Source of the DNA: DATJGR01 sp963787045
GTDB lineage: Bacteria > Pseudomonadota > Gammaproteobacteria > Pseudomonadales > Azotimanducaceae
Assembly: GCA_963787045.1 (NCBI GenBank)
Contig: CAWBBR010000025.1
Location: 186,001 to 250,000 of the forward strand
Length of the DNA: 64,000 bases
Direction: 5' to 3'
The position numbers and the translations under genes are program-made. Shown here piece after piece: positions 8,417 through 17,243 of this stretch. Position 1 is the stretch's first letter. Each line of letters opens with the position of its first letter. The notes beneath the pieces are model-generated. The model was not told the DNA's origin. It worked only from the letters and a program-made list of their open reading frames with translations, and did no database searches.

Positions 8417-9289
8417 TCAGACGATTTCGCGCACGGCCGACAGATAACTCGCGGCGGCTTGAAGGTGCGCATCTACGCCGATGAGACCGGCGTTCTGCGA
8501 TGCGACCGCGAGGTGCGTCGCGCCGATGTCGCGCCATTTGCCGGCATGGCTCTGCCAGCGTTCCGGATTGCCGCCGCGAAACTGCGCTTGAGCCTGCACG
8601 CCGAAGCCGGCCCACGATTTGCCGGCCGCTTCGCGGTATGAGCGAATGGTTTTCAGCGCCTCGGCGGCTTCGGGCGTTGGCCCTTGAATCGGAATCCAGC
8701 CGTCGCCGAGTTCGCCGCAACGCTTGAGCAGCGCCGGCGCGCCGCCGCCGAACCAGACCGGGACCGTTTGCTTCGGCCGCGGATTGATGCTCGCCGCGGT
8801 GACGGTGTGCCACTTGCCCGCGTACGAGAAACTGTCTTCGCTCCAGAGCTTGCGCAGCACATCGACCTGCTCGGATTGGCGTGCGCCGCGCGTGTGGAAA
8901 TCCTCGTTCAGCGCTTCGTATTCGACGGTGTTCCAGCCGGTACCGACGCCCAACCGGAAGCGGCCGTTCGACAGGATCGCGACTTCCGCCGCCTGCTTAC
9001 CGACCAGTACCGTCTGTCGCTGCGGCAGGATCAACACCGCGCTCATCATGTCGATCTTCGATGTGACCGCGGCGATGAACGCGAACGTGGTGAACGGTTC
9101 GTGGAACGCGACGTCTTTGTCGTACGGTCGGTTCTTCCAACCGCCGGGCCGATTCGGATCGGCACCCATCACGTGGTCGTAGATCAACAGGTGCGTCGCG
9201 CCCAGTGCTTCCGCGCCTTGCGCGAACGCTTTGATCGCACCCGGATCGGTGCCGATTTCGTTGTGCGGAAAAACGATGCCGTATTCCAT
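8417..9289 (-). CDS. Luciferase-like (LLM) flavin oxidoreductase
   Basis: A 290-residue bacterial-luciferase-fold TIM barrel. Characteristic stretches are YDHVMGADPN, the SNGRFRLGVGTGWN turn and GDGWIPIQGPTPEA. This subgroup is often annotated F420-dependent, but FMN-dependent members exist and no F420 genes are visible in the window, so the cofactor is unsettled. I start at the ATG of MEYGIVFPHNE; upstream in-frame codons would run into the divergent promoter region. It faces the sugar-isomerase operon across about 140 bases. Confidence 0.88.
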   Translation of the reverse strand: MEYGIVFPHNEIGTDPGAIKAFAQGAEALGATHLLIYDHVMGADPNRPGGWKNRPYDKDVAFHEPFTTFAFIAAVTSKIDMMSAVLILPQRQTVLVGKQAAEVAILSNGRFRLGVGTGWNTVEYEALNEDFHTRGARQSEQVDVLRKLWSEDSFSYAGKWHTVTAASINPRPKQTVPVWFGGGAPALLKRCGELGDGWIPIQGPTPEAAEALKTIRSYREAAGKSWAGFGVQAQAQFRGGNPERWQSHAGKWRDIGATHLAVASQNAGLIGVDAHLQAAASYLSAVREIV

Positions 9290-9431
9290 GAGACCCCCGG
9301 TCGGTTCGCGTGCCAAAGCATTGCATATTGCTACATCGCGGCACGCCGGGCGAGGTGACGGCGAACGCATTGTCGAGACTTGCGCGCCGACGTACGTTGC
9401 GACATCGTCCGACAATTCCTGGGAGACCGCG

Positions 9432-10190
9432 ATGACACCACCGATTTCCGTTCAGTTGTATTCGCTTCGCGAAGAAGCGAAGCAGGGTCTCGCGCCGATA
9501 CTCGAACGGCTCGGCCGCATCGGCTACGTCGGCGTCGAATCGGCCGGGTTGCACGATCTGACGCCGGTCGCGTTCAAACGCTGCCTCGCGGATGCGGGGC
9601 TCGTCGTTTCGAGCGGACACGTGGCGCTGCCGAAGCCGGAAGGAACGGCGGAAGTGCTCGATCTGCAGGAGGCGATCGGCAACAAGGACCTGGTCGTGGC
9701 GTTTCTGCCGCCCGATAAATTCGCCGATGCCGACGGCGTGCGCACGTGCGCGGAACGACTGAATGCATTCAACGAGAAGGCGCGTGCACGCGGCATGTCG
9801 CTCGGCTATCACAATCACTGGTGGGAATTCTCCAATCGCATCGGCAACGAAACCGCCCACGCGATGCTGTTCCGGCTGCTCGACCCGAGTGTGTTTGCGG
9901 AAGTCGACACGTACTGGGCCAAAGTCGGCGGCGCCGATCCGGCCGGTGTGGTCCGCAATCTGGGTGACCGCGCGCGTCTGTTGCACATCAAGGACGGTCC
10001 TGCGACGGATCATGAAGCGCCGATGGTCGCGGTCGGCGACGGCGCAATGGACGTGGCGGCGATCGCGAAGGCGAGTCGCGCGAAGTGGCACGTGGTGGAA
10101 CTCGATCAGTGCGCCACCGACATGTTCGCGGCGGTTGAGAAGAGCCACCGCTACCTGACCAGTCACGGTCTCGCCGCGGGTCGGGCGTAG
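9432..10190 (+). CDS. Xylose isomerase-like TIM barrel / sugar epimerase
   Basis: A 252-residue member of the AP endonuclease 2 / xylose-isomerase-like TIM barrel family. Motifs include GVESAGLHDL, GYHNHWWEF and FAEVDTYWAKVGG, which supply the Glu, His and Asp metal ligands of this fold, and HIKDGP near the C terminus. Relatives act as hydroxypyruvate isomerase, inosose dehydratase or sugar epimerases. A GGGAGA Shine-Dalgarno element sits 6 bases before the ATG. It leads an operon with two Gfo/Idh/MocA dehydrogenases, the arrangement usual for inositol-like or uncommon sugar catabolism. Confidence 0.88.
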   Translation: MTPPISVQLYSLREEAKQGLAPILERLGRIGYVGVESAGLHDLTPVAFKRCLADAGLVVSSGHVALPKPEGTAEVLDLQEAIGNKDLVVAFLPPDKFADADGVRTCAERLNAFNEKARARGMSLGYHNHWWEFSNRIGNETAHAMLFRLLDPSVFAEVDTYWAKVGGADPAGVVRNLGDRARLLHIKDGPATDHEAPMVAVGDGAMDVAAIAKASRAKWHVVELDQCATDMFAAVEKSHRYLTSHGLAAGRA

Positions 10191-10193
10191 CGC

Positions 10194-11306
10194 GTGTCGG
10201 GCGAAGCCGCAACGCGTGTCGGCATCGTCGGTTGCGGCGTGATCGCGAAGGTATATGCCGACAAACTCAACGCGCTGCCGTTCATCGATCTGGTCGCTTG
10301 CGCCGATCTCGAGAGCGAACGCGCAACGGACTTTGCCGCCGCGCACGACATTCCGCGCGCACTATCGGTCGACACGTTGCTCACTGATCCCGACATCGAT
10401 CTGGTCGTCAACCTGACCATTCCGCAAGCTCACGTCGGCGTCAGCCAGGCGGCGCTCGATGCCGGCAAGTCGGTGTACTGCGAGAAGCCGCTCGCGCTAA
10501 CGGTCAAGGAAGGGCGCGGCCTCGTTGCGGCTGCGCGCGCGAAGGGACTGCGCCTCGGCTGCGCGCCAGACACGTTTCTCGGCGCCGGACTCCAGACGTG
10601 CCGCGGCCTGATCGATTCCGGTGCGATCGGCGAACCGGTCGGCGCCAACGCGTTCATGCTGTCGCCGGGGCCGGAGGGCTGGCATCCGCGGCCGCAGATC
10701 TTCTACGAATACGGCGCGGGACCGATGTTCGACATGGGGCCGTACTACTTCACCGCGCTGGTGACGCTGCTCGGCCCGGCGCGCCGGATCACGAGTTCGG
10801 CGCGGATTTCGCGCTCGGAACGCGTCATCGGCAGCGAACCGATGAAAGGCGAACGCATCAAGGTGCAGGTGCCGACGCACGTCGCCAGCGTCGTCGATTT
10901 CGCGTCGGGTCCCGTTGCCACGCTGGTGACGAGCTTCGACGTGCAGGCGACGCGCAACCGCTGGATCGAAATCTACGGCACCGAAGGCACGCTCGCCGTA
11001 CCCGATCCGAACACGTTCGGCGGCCGCGTGCAGATCAAGAAACACTCTCGCGACGAATGGCACGACGTGCCGCTGACGCACGGCAACGCGCAGCAGAGCC
11101 GCGGCATCGGTCTTGCCGATATGGTGCGCGGCGCGCAACGTCATCGGCCGCACCGTGCATCGGGCGAACTGGCGCTGCACGTGCTGGATCTAATGGAAAG
11201 TTCGATTCGTGCGTCGGAGATCGGCGCGCACGTAAACCTCGATACCACCTGCACCCGACCGGAACCGTTAGCAGCGGGCCTACCGGACGACACACTGGAC
11301 GATTGA
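10194..11306 (+). CDS. Gfo/Idh/MocA family oxidoreductase (first copy)
   Basis: A 370-residue NAD(P)-dependent dehydrogenase. The N-terminal Rossmann motif reads GIVGCGVIAKVYAD and the conserved EKPLAL that follows the cofactor site is intact; the C-terminal beta-sheet domain is full length. Family members oxidise sugars, inositol or their derivatives at a ring carbon. It starts with GTG only 3 bases after the isomerase stop and is followed by a second family member, suggesting sequential oxidation and reduction on one carbohydrate substrate. Confidence 0.9.
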   Translation: MSGEAATRVGIVGCGVIAKVYADKLNALPFIDLVACADLESERATDFAAAHDIPRALSVDTLLTDPDIDLVVNLTIPQAHVGVSQAALDAGKSVYCEKPLALTVKEGRGLVAAARAKGLRLGCAPDTFLGAGLQTCRGLIDSGAIGEPVGANAFMLSPGPEGWHPRPQIFYEYGAGPMFDMGPYYFTALVTLLGPARRITSSARISRSERVIGSEPMKGERIKVQVPTHVASVVDFASGPVATLVTSFDVQATRNRWIEIYGTEGTLAVPDPNTFGGRVQIKKHSRDEWHDVPLTHGNAQQSRGIGLADMVRGAQRHRPHRASGELALHVLDLMESSIRASEIGAHVNLDTTCTRPEPLAAGLPDDTLDD

Positions 11307-11313
11307 TCACACC

Positions 11314-12567
11314 ATGACACTTCGCTACGGCATCATCGGCGGCGGCTTCATTTCCGAATTTCAGTTGCGCTCGCTCGTCAGCGTGCGCGGCGTCGAGGTC
11401 GCGGGGTTGTTCTCGCGCTCGCCGCCGGAGCGATTGGCGAAGTTCGTTCGCGACAACGGTCTTGGCGCGGGAACCATCTACAAGACGATCGGCGAGCTCG
11501 CGCGCAACTGCGACGTGCTCGCGTTCTTCGGGCCGAACTTCACGCGCGTTCCTGCGCTGGAGGAGGCCGCGAAGGCCGTTGCTTCCGGCGCAAAACTCTC
11601 GGGGCTGATCATCGAGAAGCCGCTGGCGCGCAACCTTGCTGAGGCCGATCGCGTGATGGCGCTCGCGAAACAGATCGGCGCGCCGACCGCATATTTCGAA
11701 AATCAGATCCACATGAAGTCGGTGCAGAGCGCGTTGCGGCAGTTGCGCGGCGTGATCGGCGCGATGGGTCCCCTTGCGCTGGCTCGCTCCGCGGAGGAAC
11801 ACGCTGGTCCGCACAACGCGTGGTTCTGGGATCCGACGCAGCAGGGCGGCGGCGTGCTCTCGGACATGGGTTGTCATTCGATCGCGTTGTCGTGGTACGT
11901 GCTGACGCCGCCCGGAAAATCGCCGACGTTTCTCGTGCCGCAGTCGGTCAATGCGCAAGTGGCGTTGTTGAAGTGGGGCTTGCCGCGCTATCGCGAAGAA
12001 CTGCGGGCGAAGCACGGCGTCGATTACACGAAGACGCCTGCGGAGGACTTCGCGACCGGCATCGTGACGTTCCTGAATCCGGAGACCGGGCAGCGCGTGC
12101 AGGGTCAGTTCACGGTGTCGTGGATGTACGACAAGCAGGGCTTGCGGCTGTTGCTCGACGGTCTCGGCCCCGGCTATGCGCTCGAAGCGAACAGTTTGCG
12201 GTCGCCGCTCGAGATCTTCATCGGCGACGCTGCTGCGGCGGGCGTCGCCGATGCCGAACTCGCGCTCGAGAAATCGACCGCGAGCCAGGGCTTGCTCGCG
12301 GTGCAACCCAACGAGCCCGATCTGTACGGATACGTCGACGAGAACGTCGATGCGGTGCAGGCCTTCACGAACAAACATCCGGCGTTGCTCGACTGGGCGT
12401 ACGGTCGCGAGATCGTCCGGCTGACGATGGCCGCGTATCTGTCGGCAGAAGAGGGCCGCACGATCGACCTCACCGACCCGGCCACGGACAAACGCCTCGC
12501 AACGTACGTGCCGGCGATCCAACAAGGCCGTGGTGGCGCGCAATTGCTGGGCGCGAGCAAGCCTTGA
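11314..12567 (+). CDS. Gfo/Idh/MocA family oxidoreductase (second copy)
   Basis: A 417-residue dehydrogenase distinct from its neighbour, with the Rossmann motif GIIGGGFISEFQL and the family signature EKPLARN. It is about 50 residues longer than the first copy, with an insertion around the QGGGVLSDMGCHS substrate-site region and a longer tail. The DMGCHS motif near the catalytic lysine region is typical of the family. Spacing of 7 bases from the preceding stop and 2 bases to the nitroreductase start places it inside the operon. Confidence 0.9.
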   Translation: MTLRYGIIGGGFISEFQLRSLVSVRGVEVAGLFSRSPPERLAKFVRDNGLGAGTIYKTIGELARNCDVLAFFGPNFTRVPALEEAAKAVASGAKLSGLIIEKPLARNLAEADRVMALAKQIGAPTAYFENQIHMKSVQSALRQLRGVIGAMGPLALARSAEEHAGPHNAWFWDPTQQGGGVLSDMGCHSIALSWYVLTPPGKSPTFLVPQSVNAQVALLKWGLPRYREELRAKHGVDYTKTPAEDFATGIVTFLNPETGQRVQGQFTVSWMYDKQGLRLLLDGLGPGYALEANSLRSPLEIFIGDAAAAGVADAELALEKSTASQGLLAVQPNEPDLYGYVDENVDAVQAFTNKHPALLDWAYGREIVRLTMAAYLSAEEGRTIDLTDPATDKRLATYVPAIQQGRGGAQLLGASKP

Positions 12568-12569
12568 CC

Positions 12570-13250
12570 ATGTCCGATCACCCGCTGTTCGGTACGCTGT
12601 ATACCGCGCGCGCGTTGCGCCGCTTCAAACCGGATCCGATTCCGGAAGACGTGCTGTTCCAGTTGCTCGACGCGGCGATCCGCGCACCGTCGGGACAGAA
12701 TGCGCAGGACTGGCGCTTCGTGATCATTCGCGATGCGTCCGTGAAAGCGCAGATGCAGCAGTGGTCGCAGACGCCGTGGCAGCGTTACATCGCGCGCTAT
12801 GCGGATCGGCCGGACGCGTCAGCCGCGATCGACGAATTGCCACGCTCGCAGCGACTCTCGCTGAGAAGCGTAGAGCACCTCGTGCACCATCTCGCCGAGT
12901 GTCCGGCAATCATTGCGGTGCTCGGCTTGAAAGGTCGGCACGGCACGCCGGGCGGCAGCGCGTTCCCGGCGGTGCAGAACCTGCTGCTCGCGGCGCGGGC
13001 GCTCGGCCTCGGCGGATCGGTGTTCAACTTTCCGCTGTCGCACGAAGCGGAACTGCGCGAGATGTTGCGCATCCCCGACAACAATCAGATTTATTGCCTG
13101 CTGCCGATCGGCTATCCGACTGACAAGCAAGGGCCTGTGCGACGCAAACCGGTCGGCGACGTCGCCTATCTCGACACGTTCGGAACGGAGTGGCCGTTCG
13201 CGAAAGAACAGCCGCCCGAAGGCTGGCAATCACGGTGGACGAAATCATGA
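12570..13250 (+). CDS. Nitroreductase family FMN oxidoreductase
   Basis: A 226-residue protein with the nitroreductase FMN-site signatures ARALRRFKPDPIP and APSGQNAQDWRF near the N terminus and the LLLAARALGLGG helix in the second half. Such proteins form homodimers and use NAD(P)H to reduce nitro groups, quinones or enones, or act as dehalogenases. It is embedded in the sugar operon, its stop overlapping the next start as ATGA, so a role in the same pathway, such as reduction of an unsaturated intermediate, is plausible but not shown. Confidence 0.9.
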   Translation: MSDHPLFGTLYTARALRRFKPDPIPEDVLFQLLDAAIRAPSGQNAQDWRFVIIRDASVKAQMQQWSQTPWQRYIARYADRPDASAAIDELPRSQRLSLRSVEHLVHHLAECPAIIAVLGLKGRHGTPGGSAFPAVQNLLLAARALGLGGSVFNFPLSHEAELREMLRIPDNNQIYCLLPIGYPTDKQGPVRRKPVGDVAYLDTFGTEWPFAKEQPPEGWQSRWTKS

Positions 13251-13975
13251 ACATCACGGTGTGGGGCGAGAACGTTCACGAGCGGAAGAATCCCGCGGTT
13301 GCGGCGATCTATCCGGACGGCATGCACAACACCATCGCGCGGCTGTTGGCGAAAGGGCTGCCGGGAAACGAAATTGCGACCGCAACGCTCGAGCAACCGG
13401 AGCACGGCCTCGACGCGGCGCGGCTCGATGCGACCGACGTACTGTTGTGGTGGGGACACCTCGCGCATCACAAGGTCGACGACGCCGTGGTCGAGCGCAT
13501 CGCGCAGCGCGTGCTCGACGGAATGGGACTGATCGTTCTGCATTCCGCGCATCTGTCGAAGATCTTCCGCCGACTGATGGGTACGCGCTGCAATCTGCGC
13601 TGGCGCGAGGCAGACGACCGCGAGCTGCTATGGACGGTCGCGCCGCAGCATCCCATCGCCGCCGGCGTGCCGCATCCGATCGTGATTCCGAAGCACGAGA
13701 TGTACGGCGAGTACTTCGACATTCCGCCCCCCGACGAACTCGTTTTCGTCAGCAGTTTCTCGGGCGGCGAGGTATTTCGCAGCGGTTGTTGCTTCAAACG
13801 CGGCAAGGGGCGGGTGTTCTATTTCAGCCCCGGCCACGAGACGTATCCGATCTACCACGATCCGGTGATCGCGCGCGTGTTGTGCAACGCGGTCGGCTGG
13901 GCGGCGCCGTCGCCGTCGGCAATCGACACGCGCACGTCGCCGAATTCACCGACGGGATGGTTCGAGGCGCGTTGA
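13247..13975 (+). CDS. ThuA-like trehalose-utilisation family protein
   Basis: A 242-residue ThuA-like glutamine-amidotransferase-fold protein, recognisable from TVWGENVHERKNPAVAAIYP at the N terminus and RGKGRVFYFSPGHETYPIY near the end. ThuA-family proteins appear repeatedly with Gfo/Idh/MocA dehydrogenases and sugar isomerases, as here, and the founding member takes part in trehalose/disaccharide use through 3-keto sugars. The ATG overlapping the nitroreductase stop is the natural start. It is the last gene of the operon. Together the five genes point to a keto-sugar route. Confidence 0.87.
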   Translation: MNITVWGENVHERKNPAVAAIYPDGMHNTIARLLAKGLPGNEIATATLEQPEHGLDAARLDATDVLLWWGHLAHHKVDDAVVERIAQRVLDGMGLIVLHSAHLSKIFRRLMGTRCNLRWREADDRELLWTVAPQHPIAAGVPHPIVIPKHEMYGEYFDIPPPDELVFVSSFSGGEVFRSGCCFKRGKGRVFYFSPGHETYPIYHDPVIARVLCNAVGWAAPSPSAIDTRTSPNSPTGWFEAR

Positions 13976-14014
13976 AGCCGGCGCGCGTCGTCGTTGCGGC
14001 GTAGTTCGACGCGG

Positions 14015-14182
14015 TCAGACGCTGCCGACTCCCCACATCATGCTGGCGTGAACCCAGTGGGCGATCGCGCCGACGAGCGCGATCACTGCAATGCGCAGAC
14101 ACAGGCCCAGCGCGCCAACGGACCAGAAGAATTTCGGTGTGGGTGACTGTGCGCGTGGCATAGGTTCTTTCGGTGGTGTCAT
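14015..14182 (-). CDS. Small single-helix membrane protein
   Basis: A 55-residue candidate with a Pro-rich, basic N terminus and one long hydrophobic stretch (VGALGLCLRIAVIALVGAIA). A GAGGAG Shine-Dalgarno element lies about 7 bases before this ATG, which decides the start over an ATG six codons upstream that would lie on the SD itself. It is divergent from the PPOX flavoprotein gene, and the Fur-like box lies between them, so it may be iron-regulated. I do not recognise a family. Confidence 0.55.
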   Translation of the reverse strand: MTPPKEPMPRAQSPTPKFFWSVGALGLCLRIAVIALVGAIAHWVHASMMWGVGSV

Positions 14183-14253
14183 TCCATTGCTCCTCTTCAT
14201 TTCGGTCGACTTTTCGAGGGGCGCCCCTATAAAGAGGTTCAGTGATCATTGCG

Positions 14254-14272
14254 AATGCGAATTATTCTCATT
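14254..14272. promoter_or_regulatory. Fur-like box
   Basis: AATGCGAATTATTCTCATT is a 9-1-9 inverted repeat with one mismatch, very close to the classical Fur operator. It sits 44 bases upstream of the PPOX flavoprotein start and 72 bases upstream of the divergent small membrane protein, in an AT-rich patch unusual for this GC-rich region. Iron-responsive repression is inferred from the match. Confidence 0.65.
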
Positions 14273-14315
14273 ATTATTTGCTTTCGTCAATCGGGAAGGC
14301 GTAAAGGAGGAAAAA

Positions 14316-14885
14316 ATGAGCAGCCGCGCCAGTCGAATCGATCAGTTGCGCGAGGATCTCGGCGGCGCCCATCCGCTCGCCGAAAAGAAGGTGAAGGACT
14401 ACCTCGAACCTTACGTACGCGCGTTCATCGAGCACTCGCCGTTCGCGGTGATGGCGAGCAGCAACGCGAACGGCGATTGCGACGCCTCACCCAAAGGCGG
14501 GCGACCCGGCTTCATCAAAGTGATCGACGATCGCACGCTGCTGATTCCGGACGTGGGCGGCAATCGTCTGTTTCAGAGCTTCCAGAATTTCGAGTCGAAT
14601 GCGAAAGCCGGCTTCATCTTCATCATTCCCGGCACCGACGTGACGGCTCGCGTGAATGGGCGCGTTCGCGTAGTTGAGGCGACCGAACTCGACGCGATGG
14701 GTATCGAACCGGAAGTGTCGAATGGAGACGAAAACGCCGGGCTGATCCAAGGCATTCTGCTGTCGATCGACGAAGCGTATTTTCACTGCCCGCGGTCGTT
14801 TCAGTTCGCCGACTTGTGGAATACCGAGACGATCGAGGCGAACGCGAAGCGTTCGATCAAGGATTTGAAGAGCGCAGCGAAGTAA
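14316..14885 (+). CDS. PPOX-class (pyridoxamine 5'-phosphate oxidase-like) flavoprotein
   Basis: A 189-residue split-barrel protein of the FMN-binding PPOX type. It contains SPFAVMASSNANGDCDASPKG, then TLLIPDVGGNRLFQS and a late HCPRSFQFADLW segment, the pattern of the MSMEG_1061-like subgroup. A perfect AAGGAGG Shine-Dalgarno sequence precedes the ATG. The Fur-like box upstream makes iron-responsive expression likely, so a haem- or siderophore-related reductase role is one possibility; this is inference. Its last 29 bases overlap the convergent lipoprotein gene. Confidence 0.88.
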   Translation: MSSRASRIDQLREDLGGAHPLAEKKVKDYLEPYVRAFIEHSPFAVMASSNANGDCDASPKGGRPGFIKVIDDRTLLIPDVGGNRLFQSFQNFESNAKAGFIFIIPGTDVTARVNGRVRVVEATELDAMGIEPEVSNGDENAGLIQGILLSIDEAYFHCPRSFQFADLWNTETIEANAKRSIKDLKSAAK

Positions 14886-15501
14886 CCCGTCCGCGCAGCG
14901 TGCTCACAAGCTGATCGAGCACGCGCTGCACCGCGGCGTTCGCGGCGACGACGCCGGCATATGGATCCCGCGCTGCCGGTTCCGACGCGGATATCGTCTC
15001 GCTGAGCAGAATCGTTCGCTGCGCTACGTCGACGAGGTCGAAGCGAATCGTTACGCGCACCTGGCTCGAAGCCGCGTCGAATGCCTGCACCAGCTCGATC
15101 AGCTCCGAATCGAGCCGCAACGTTTCGTCGACGCCGGCCGAGTCTGAAAAAACGAAACGAAACATGCCGGAGTTCGTCAGCTGCTGCGTCAGCAGCGTTT
15201 TCAGCATGCGCGACGGCGGGTCGGCCCACTCGTTTCTGGCGAAGTAGTCGATGCGGTAGGGCTGTTCGGTGTACGCCATCTGCGACGACGCATACGCCGG
15301 AGCCGCGTCCGGCGTACTGACCTTCAACACGAGGTCCGGTCCTGAGTCAGTCGCGGTTGAAGCGCCTGCGTTGCCCTGCAATACGTACGTCGCGACCGGT
15401 GGCGCTTCCGGTCGCCCCGACAGCGCGCAACCGACCAGCGCCGAGGCGACCAACGACAATATGAAGGCGCGCAACGCGCCGGATCGACTGGGCGTATTCA
15501 T
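14857..15501 (-). CDS. ABC-type transport auxiliary lipoprotein (PqiC-like)
   Basis: A 214-residue lipoprotein with signal FILSLVASALVGC and a lipobox Cys. The body shows the ABC-transporter auxiliary fold: YRIDYFARNEWADPPSRMLKT followed by LTQQLTNSGMFRFVF and a long C-terminal helix. In PqiABC and MCE systems such lipoproteins anchor the periplasmic MCE ring at the outer membrane. I prefer the ATG with AGGAG four bases upstream over a GTG overlapping the mlaD stop. It is the last gene of the leftward Mla-like operon. Confidence 0.88.
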   Translation of the reverse strand: MNTPSRSGALRAFILSLVASALVGCALSGRPEAPPVATYVLQGNAGASTATDSGPDLVLKVSTPDAAPAYASSQMAYTEQPYRIDYFARNEWADPPSRMLKTLLTQQLTNSGMFRFVFSDSAGVDETLRLDSELIELVQAFDAASSQVRVTIRFDLVDVAQRTILLSETISASEPAARDPYAGVVAANAAVQRVLDQLVSTLRGRVTSLRSSNP

Positions 15502-15512
15502 CGCTCTCCTGA

Positions 15513-16457
15513 TCACTCCCCCGGACCACGCTTCTGTTCGGCGCGCCCGTACAACAGCACGCTCGGGTCGCGCTCGATCGATTCGCTGATGCGGCGCAGG
15601 TTTTCGGACGCGTCGCGCAAATCGCGCGTCATTGCGGTGATGTCGGGTAGCGTCGACGCGGTGAATCGCTGCACGTCGGTGCCGCTGGTGGCAGCGGTGC
15701 GCTGCAGCGTCTTGGACGTGGCATTGATCGTTTCACCGGCGGCGCGCAACTGCTCCGCCATGATGGCCAGCGTCTGGGTCGAATGCGAGACGTCGCGCAT
15801 CAGGTCGGGCAGGGCGGTGCTCGCTTGTCGCGCGTTCTTCATGGTCGCTTCCGCGTCGCCGACGATTGCGCCGAGCCGATTCGATTCGCCGGCCAACGTG
15901 CCGGTGATGGCCTCGATGTGCGCCAGTGTTTTCGCGACGTTGGCGCGGCTGTCGTCGTCGAGCATCTCGTTCACCTTTTTGCTCATGGCGATCAGATTGC
16001 CGAGCAGGTCCGAAACGACCGAGTCGAGCCGCACCAGCAGAGAAGGCCGGCTCGGGATGACCGGGTACGGCTCGCCGTCGGTCATCGTCAGGGGCGGCGA
16101 ATTCGCCGATCCGCCGAGCAGGTCGATGGTTGCAAGACCTGTCAACCCCTGCATCGCCAGCGTCGCCTCGGTGTCCTGTTTGATGGGCACGCCGTGTTTC
16201 ACCTGCAGCAGCAGACGCACCCGATCGGGATTGTTGGGGTCGATGGTGATTTCGCGGACCTTTCCGACATTCACGCCGCGATACGTCAACGCCGCGTCGG
16301 GACTGAGCCCCGACACCGACTCGTTCATGTAAGTGGTGTAGAAGTCGAATTCGCCGGGCGCGCCACCCGCGCTGAGCCACAACGTGCCCCAGATCAGCGC
16401 GGTCGTCAGCACCACCACGAAGAGGCCGATCCGTATGTACGTCTTCTTCGAAGTCAC
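15513..16457 (-). CDS. mlaD: MlaD-like MCE protein
   Basis: A 314-residue protein with one N-terminal membrane helix (IGLFVVVLTTALIWGTLWL), an MCE domain (NESVSGLSPDAALTYRGVNV through GLTGLATIDL) and a long alpha-helical C-terminal tail. MCE proteins form hexameric rings in the periplasm that pass phospholipids or other hydrophobic substrates. The tail, roughly residues 140-300, is longer than in E. coli MlaD and closer to mycobacterial and PqiB-like proteins, suggesting a needle or tunnel extension. The GTG start overlaps the mlaF stop. Confidence 0.9.
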   Translation of the reverse strand: MTSKKTYIRIGLFVVVLTTALIWGTLWLSAGGAPGEFDFYTTYMNESVSGLSPDAALTYRGVNVGKVREITIDPNNPDRVRLLLQVKHGVPIKQDTEATLAMQGLTGLATIDLLGGSANSPPLTMTDGEPYPVIPSRPSLLVRLDSVVSDLLGNLIAMSKKVNEMLDDDSRANVAKTLAHIEAITGTLAGESNRLGAIVGDAEATMKNARQASTALPDLMRDVSHSTQTLAIMAEQLRAAGETINATSKTLQRTAATSGTDVQRFTASTLPDITAMTRDLRDASENLRRISESIERDPSVLLYGRAEQKRGPGE

Positions 16458-17242
16458 CGCTGCACCGCCGCATGTTCACTGGCGCGTCCGCGCCGGCCGC
16501 CGAAGAATTCCTGTGCGACGCCGTGATCGGATTTCGCCAGTTCTTCCATCGTTCCTTCCACCGCAACGCGCCCGTTTGCCAACAACGCAACCCGGTCGGC
16601 AATCCGCCACAGCGAGTCCATGTCGTGGGTCACCGTTACGATCGTCAGGCCGAGCGAGTTCTTCAGTTCCAGTACCAGCTCGTCGATCGCGTCCGAACTG
16701 AGCGGATCGAGCCCCGACGTCGGTTCGTCGAGAAACAACAGCTCCGGATCGAGCGCCATCGCGCGCGCGAGCGATGCGCGCTTGCGCATGCCGCCGCTCA
16801 GTTGGCCCGGATACTTGATCGCCGCATCGGGGTCGAGCCCGACCAGCGAGATCCTGATGTCGGCGATCTGTTCGATGGTCGCGTCGGTCAAACGCGTGTG
16901 CTCCCGTAAAGGCACGCCGACATTCTCCAGCACGTTCATGTCGCCAAACAGCCCGCCGTTCTGAAACATCACGCCGATGCGCTTGCGCAACGGCAACGCC
17001 GCGGAATCGTCGATCTGCGCCACTTCGGTGCCGAACACGCGGATCGAACCGGCGGTAGGCCGTGTCAGCATCGACATCAGCCGCAACAGCGTCGATTTGC
17101 CGCTGCCGCTACCGCCGACGATGGCGAGGATTTCTCCGCGCGTCACGTCGAGATCCACGCCGTCGAGCACGCGCTTCTCTCCGAACTGCATTTCGACACC
17201 GCGCACCGCGACGAGCGTTTGCGTGCTGTCCTGATCGAGCAT
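16454..17242 (-). CDS. mlaF: MlaF-like ABC transporter ATP-binding protein
   Basis: A 262-residue ATPase of the Mkl/MlaF branch. The Walker A motif GGSGSGKST is at 43-51, the signature is LSGGMRKRASLARA and the Walker B/D-loop reads LLFLDEPTSGLDP; the MRKR form of the signature is typical of lipid-transporting MCE systems. It should pair with the MlaE permease to energise MlaD-mediated lipid transfer across the inner membrane. It starts one base after the mlaE stop and overlaps mlaD. Confidence 0.93.
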   Translation of the reverse strand: MLDQDSTQTLVAVRGVEMQFGEKRVLDGVDLDVTRGEILAIVGGSGSGKSTLLRLMSMLTRPTAGSIRVFGTEVAQIDDSAALPLRKRIGVMFQNGGLFGDMNVLENVGVPLREHTRLTDATIEQIADIRISLVGLDPDAAIKYPGQLSGGMRKRASLARAMALDPELLFLDEPTSGLDPLSSDAIDELVLELKNSLGLTIVTVTHDMDSLWRIADRVALLANGRVAVEGTMEELAKSDHGVAQEFFGGRRGRASEHAAVQR

Positions 17243-17243
17243 C

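Noticed and set aside
8417..9289. Evidence for F420 metabolism
   Set aside because: The luciferase-like family includes FMN enzymes and no F420 biosynthesis gene is in the window.
11035..12543. 502-codon minus-strand frame beneath the second Gfo/Idh/MocA gene
   Set aside because: Shadow frame; the plus strand has the Rossmann and EKPLARN motifs.
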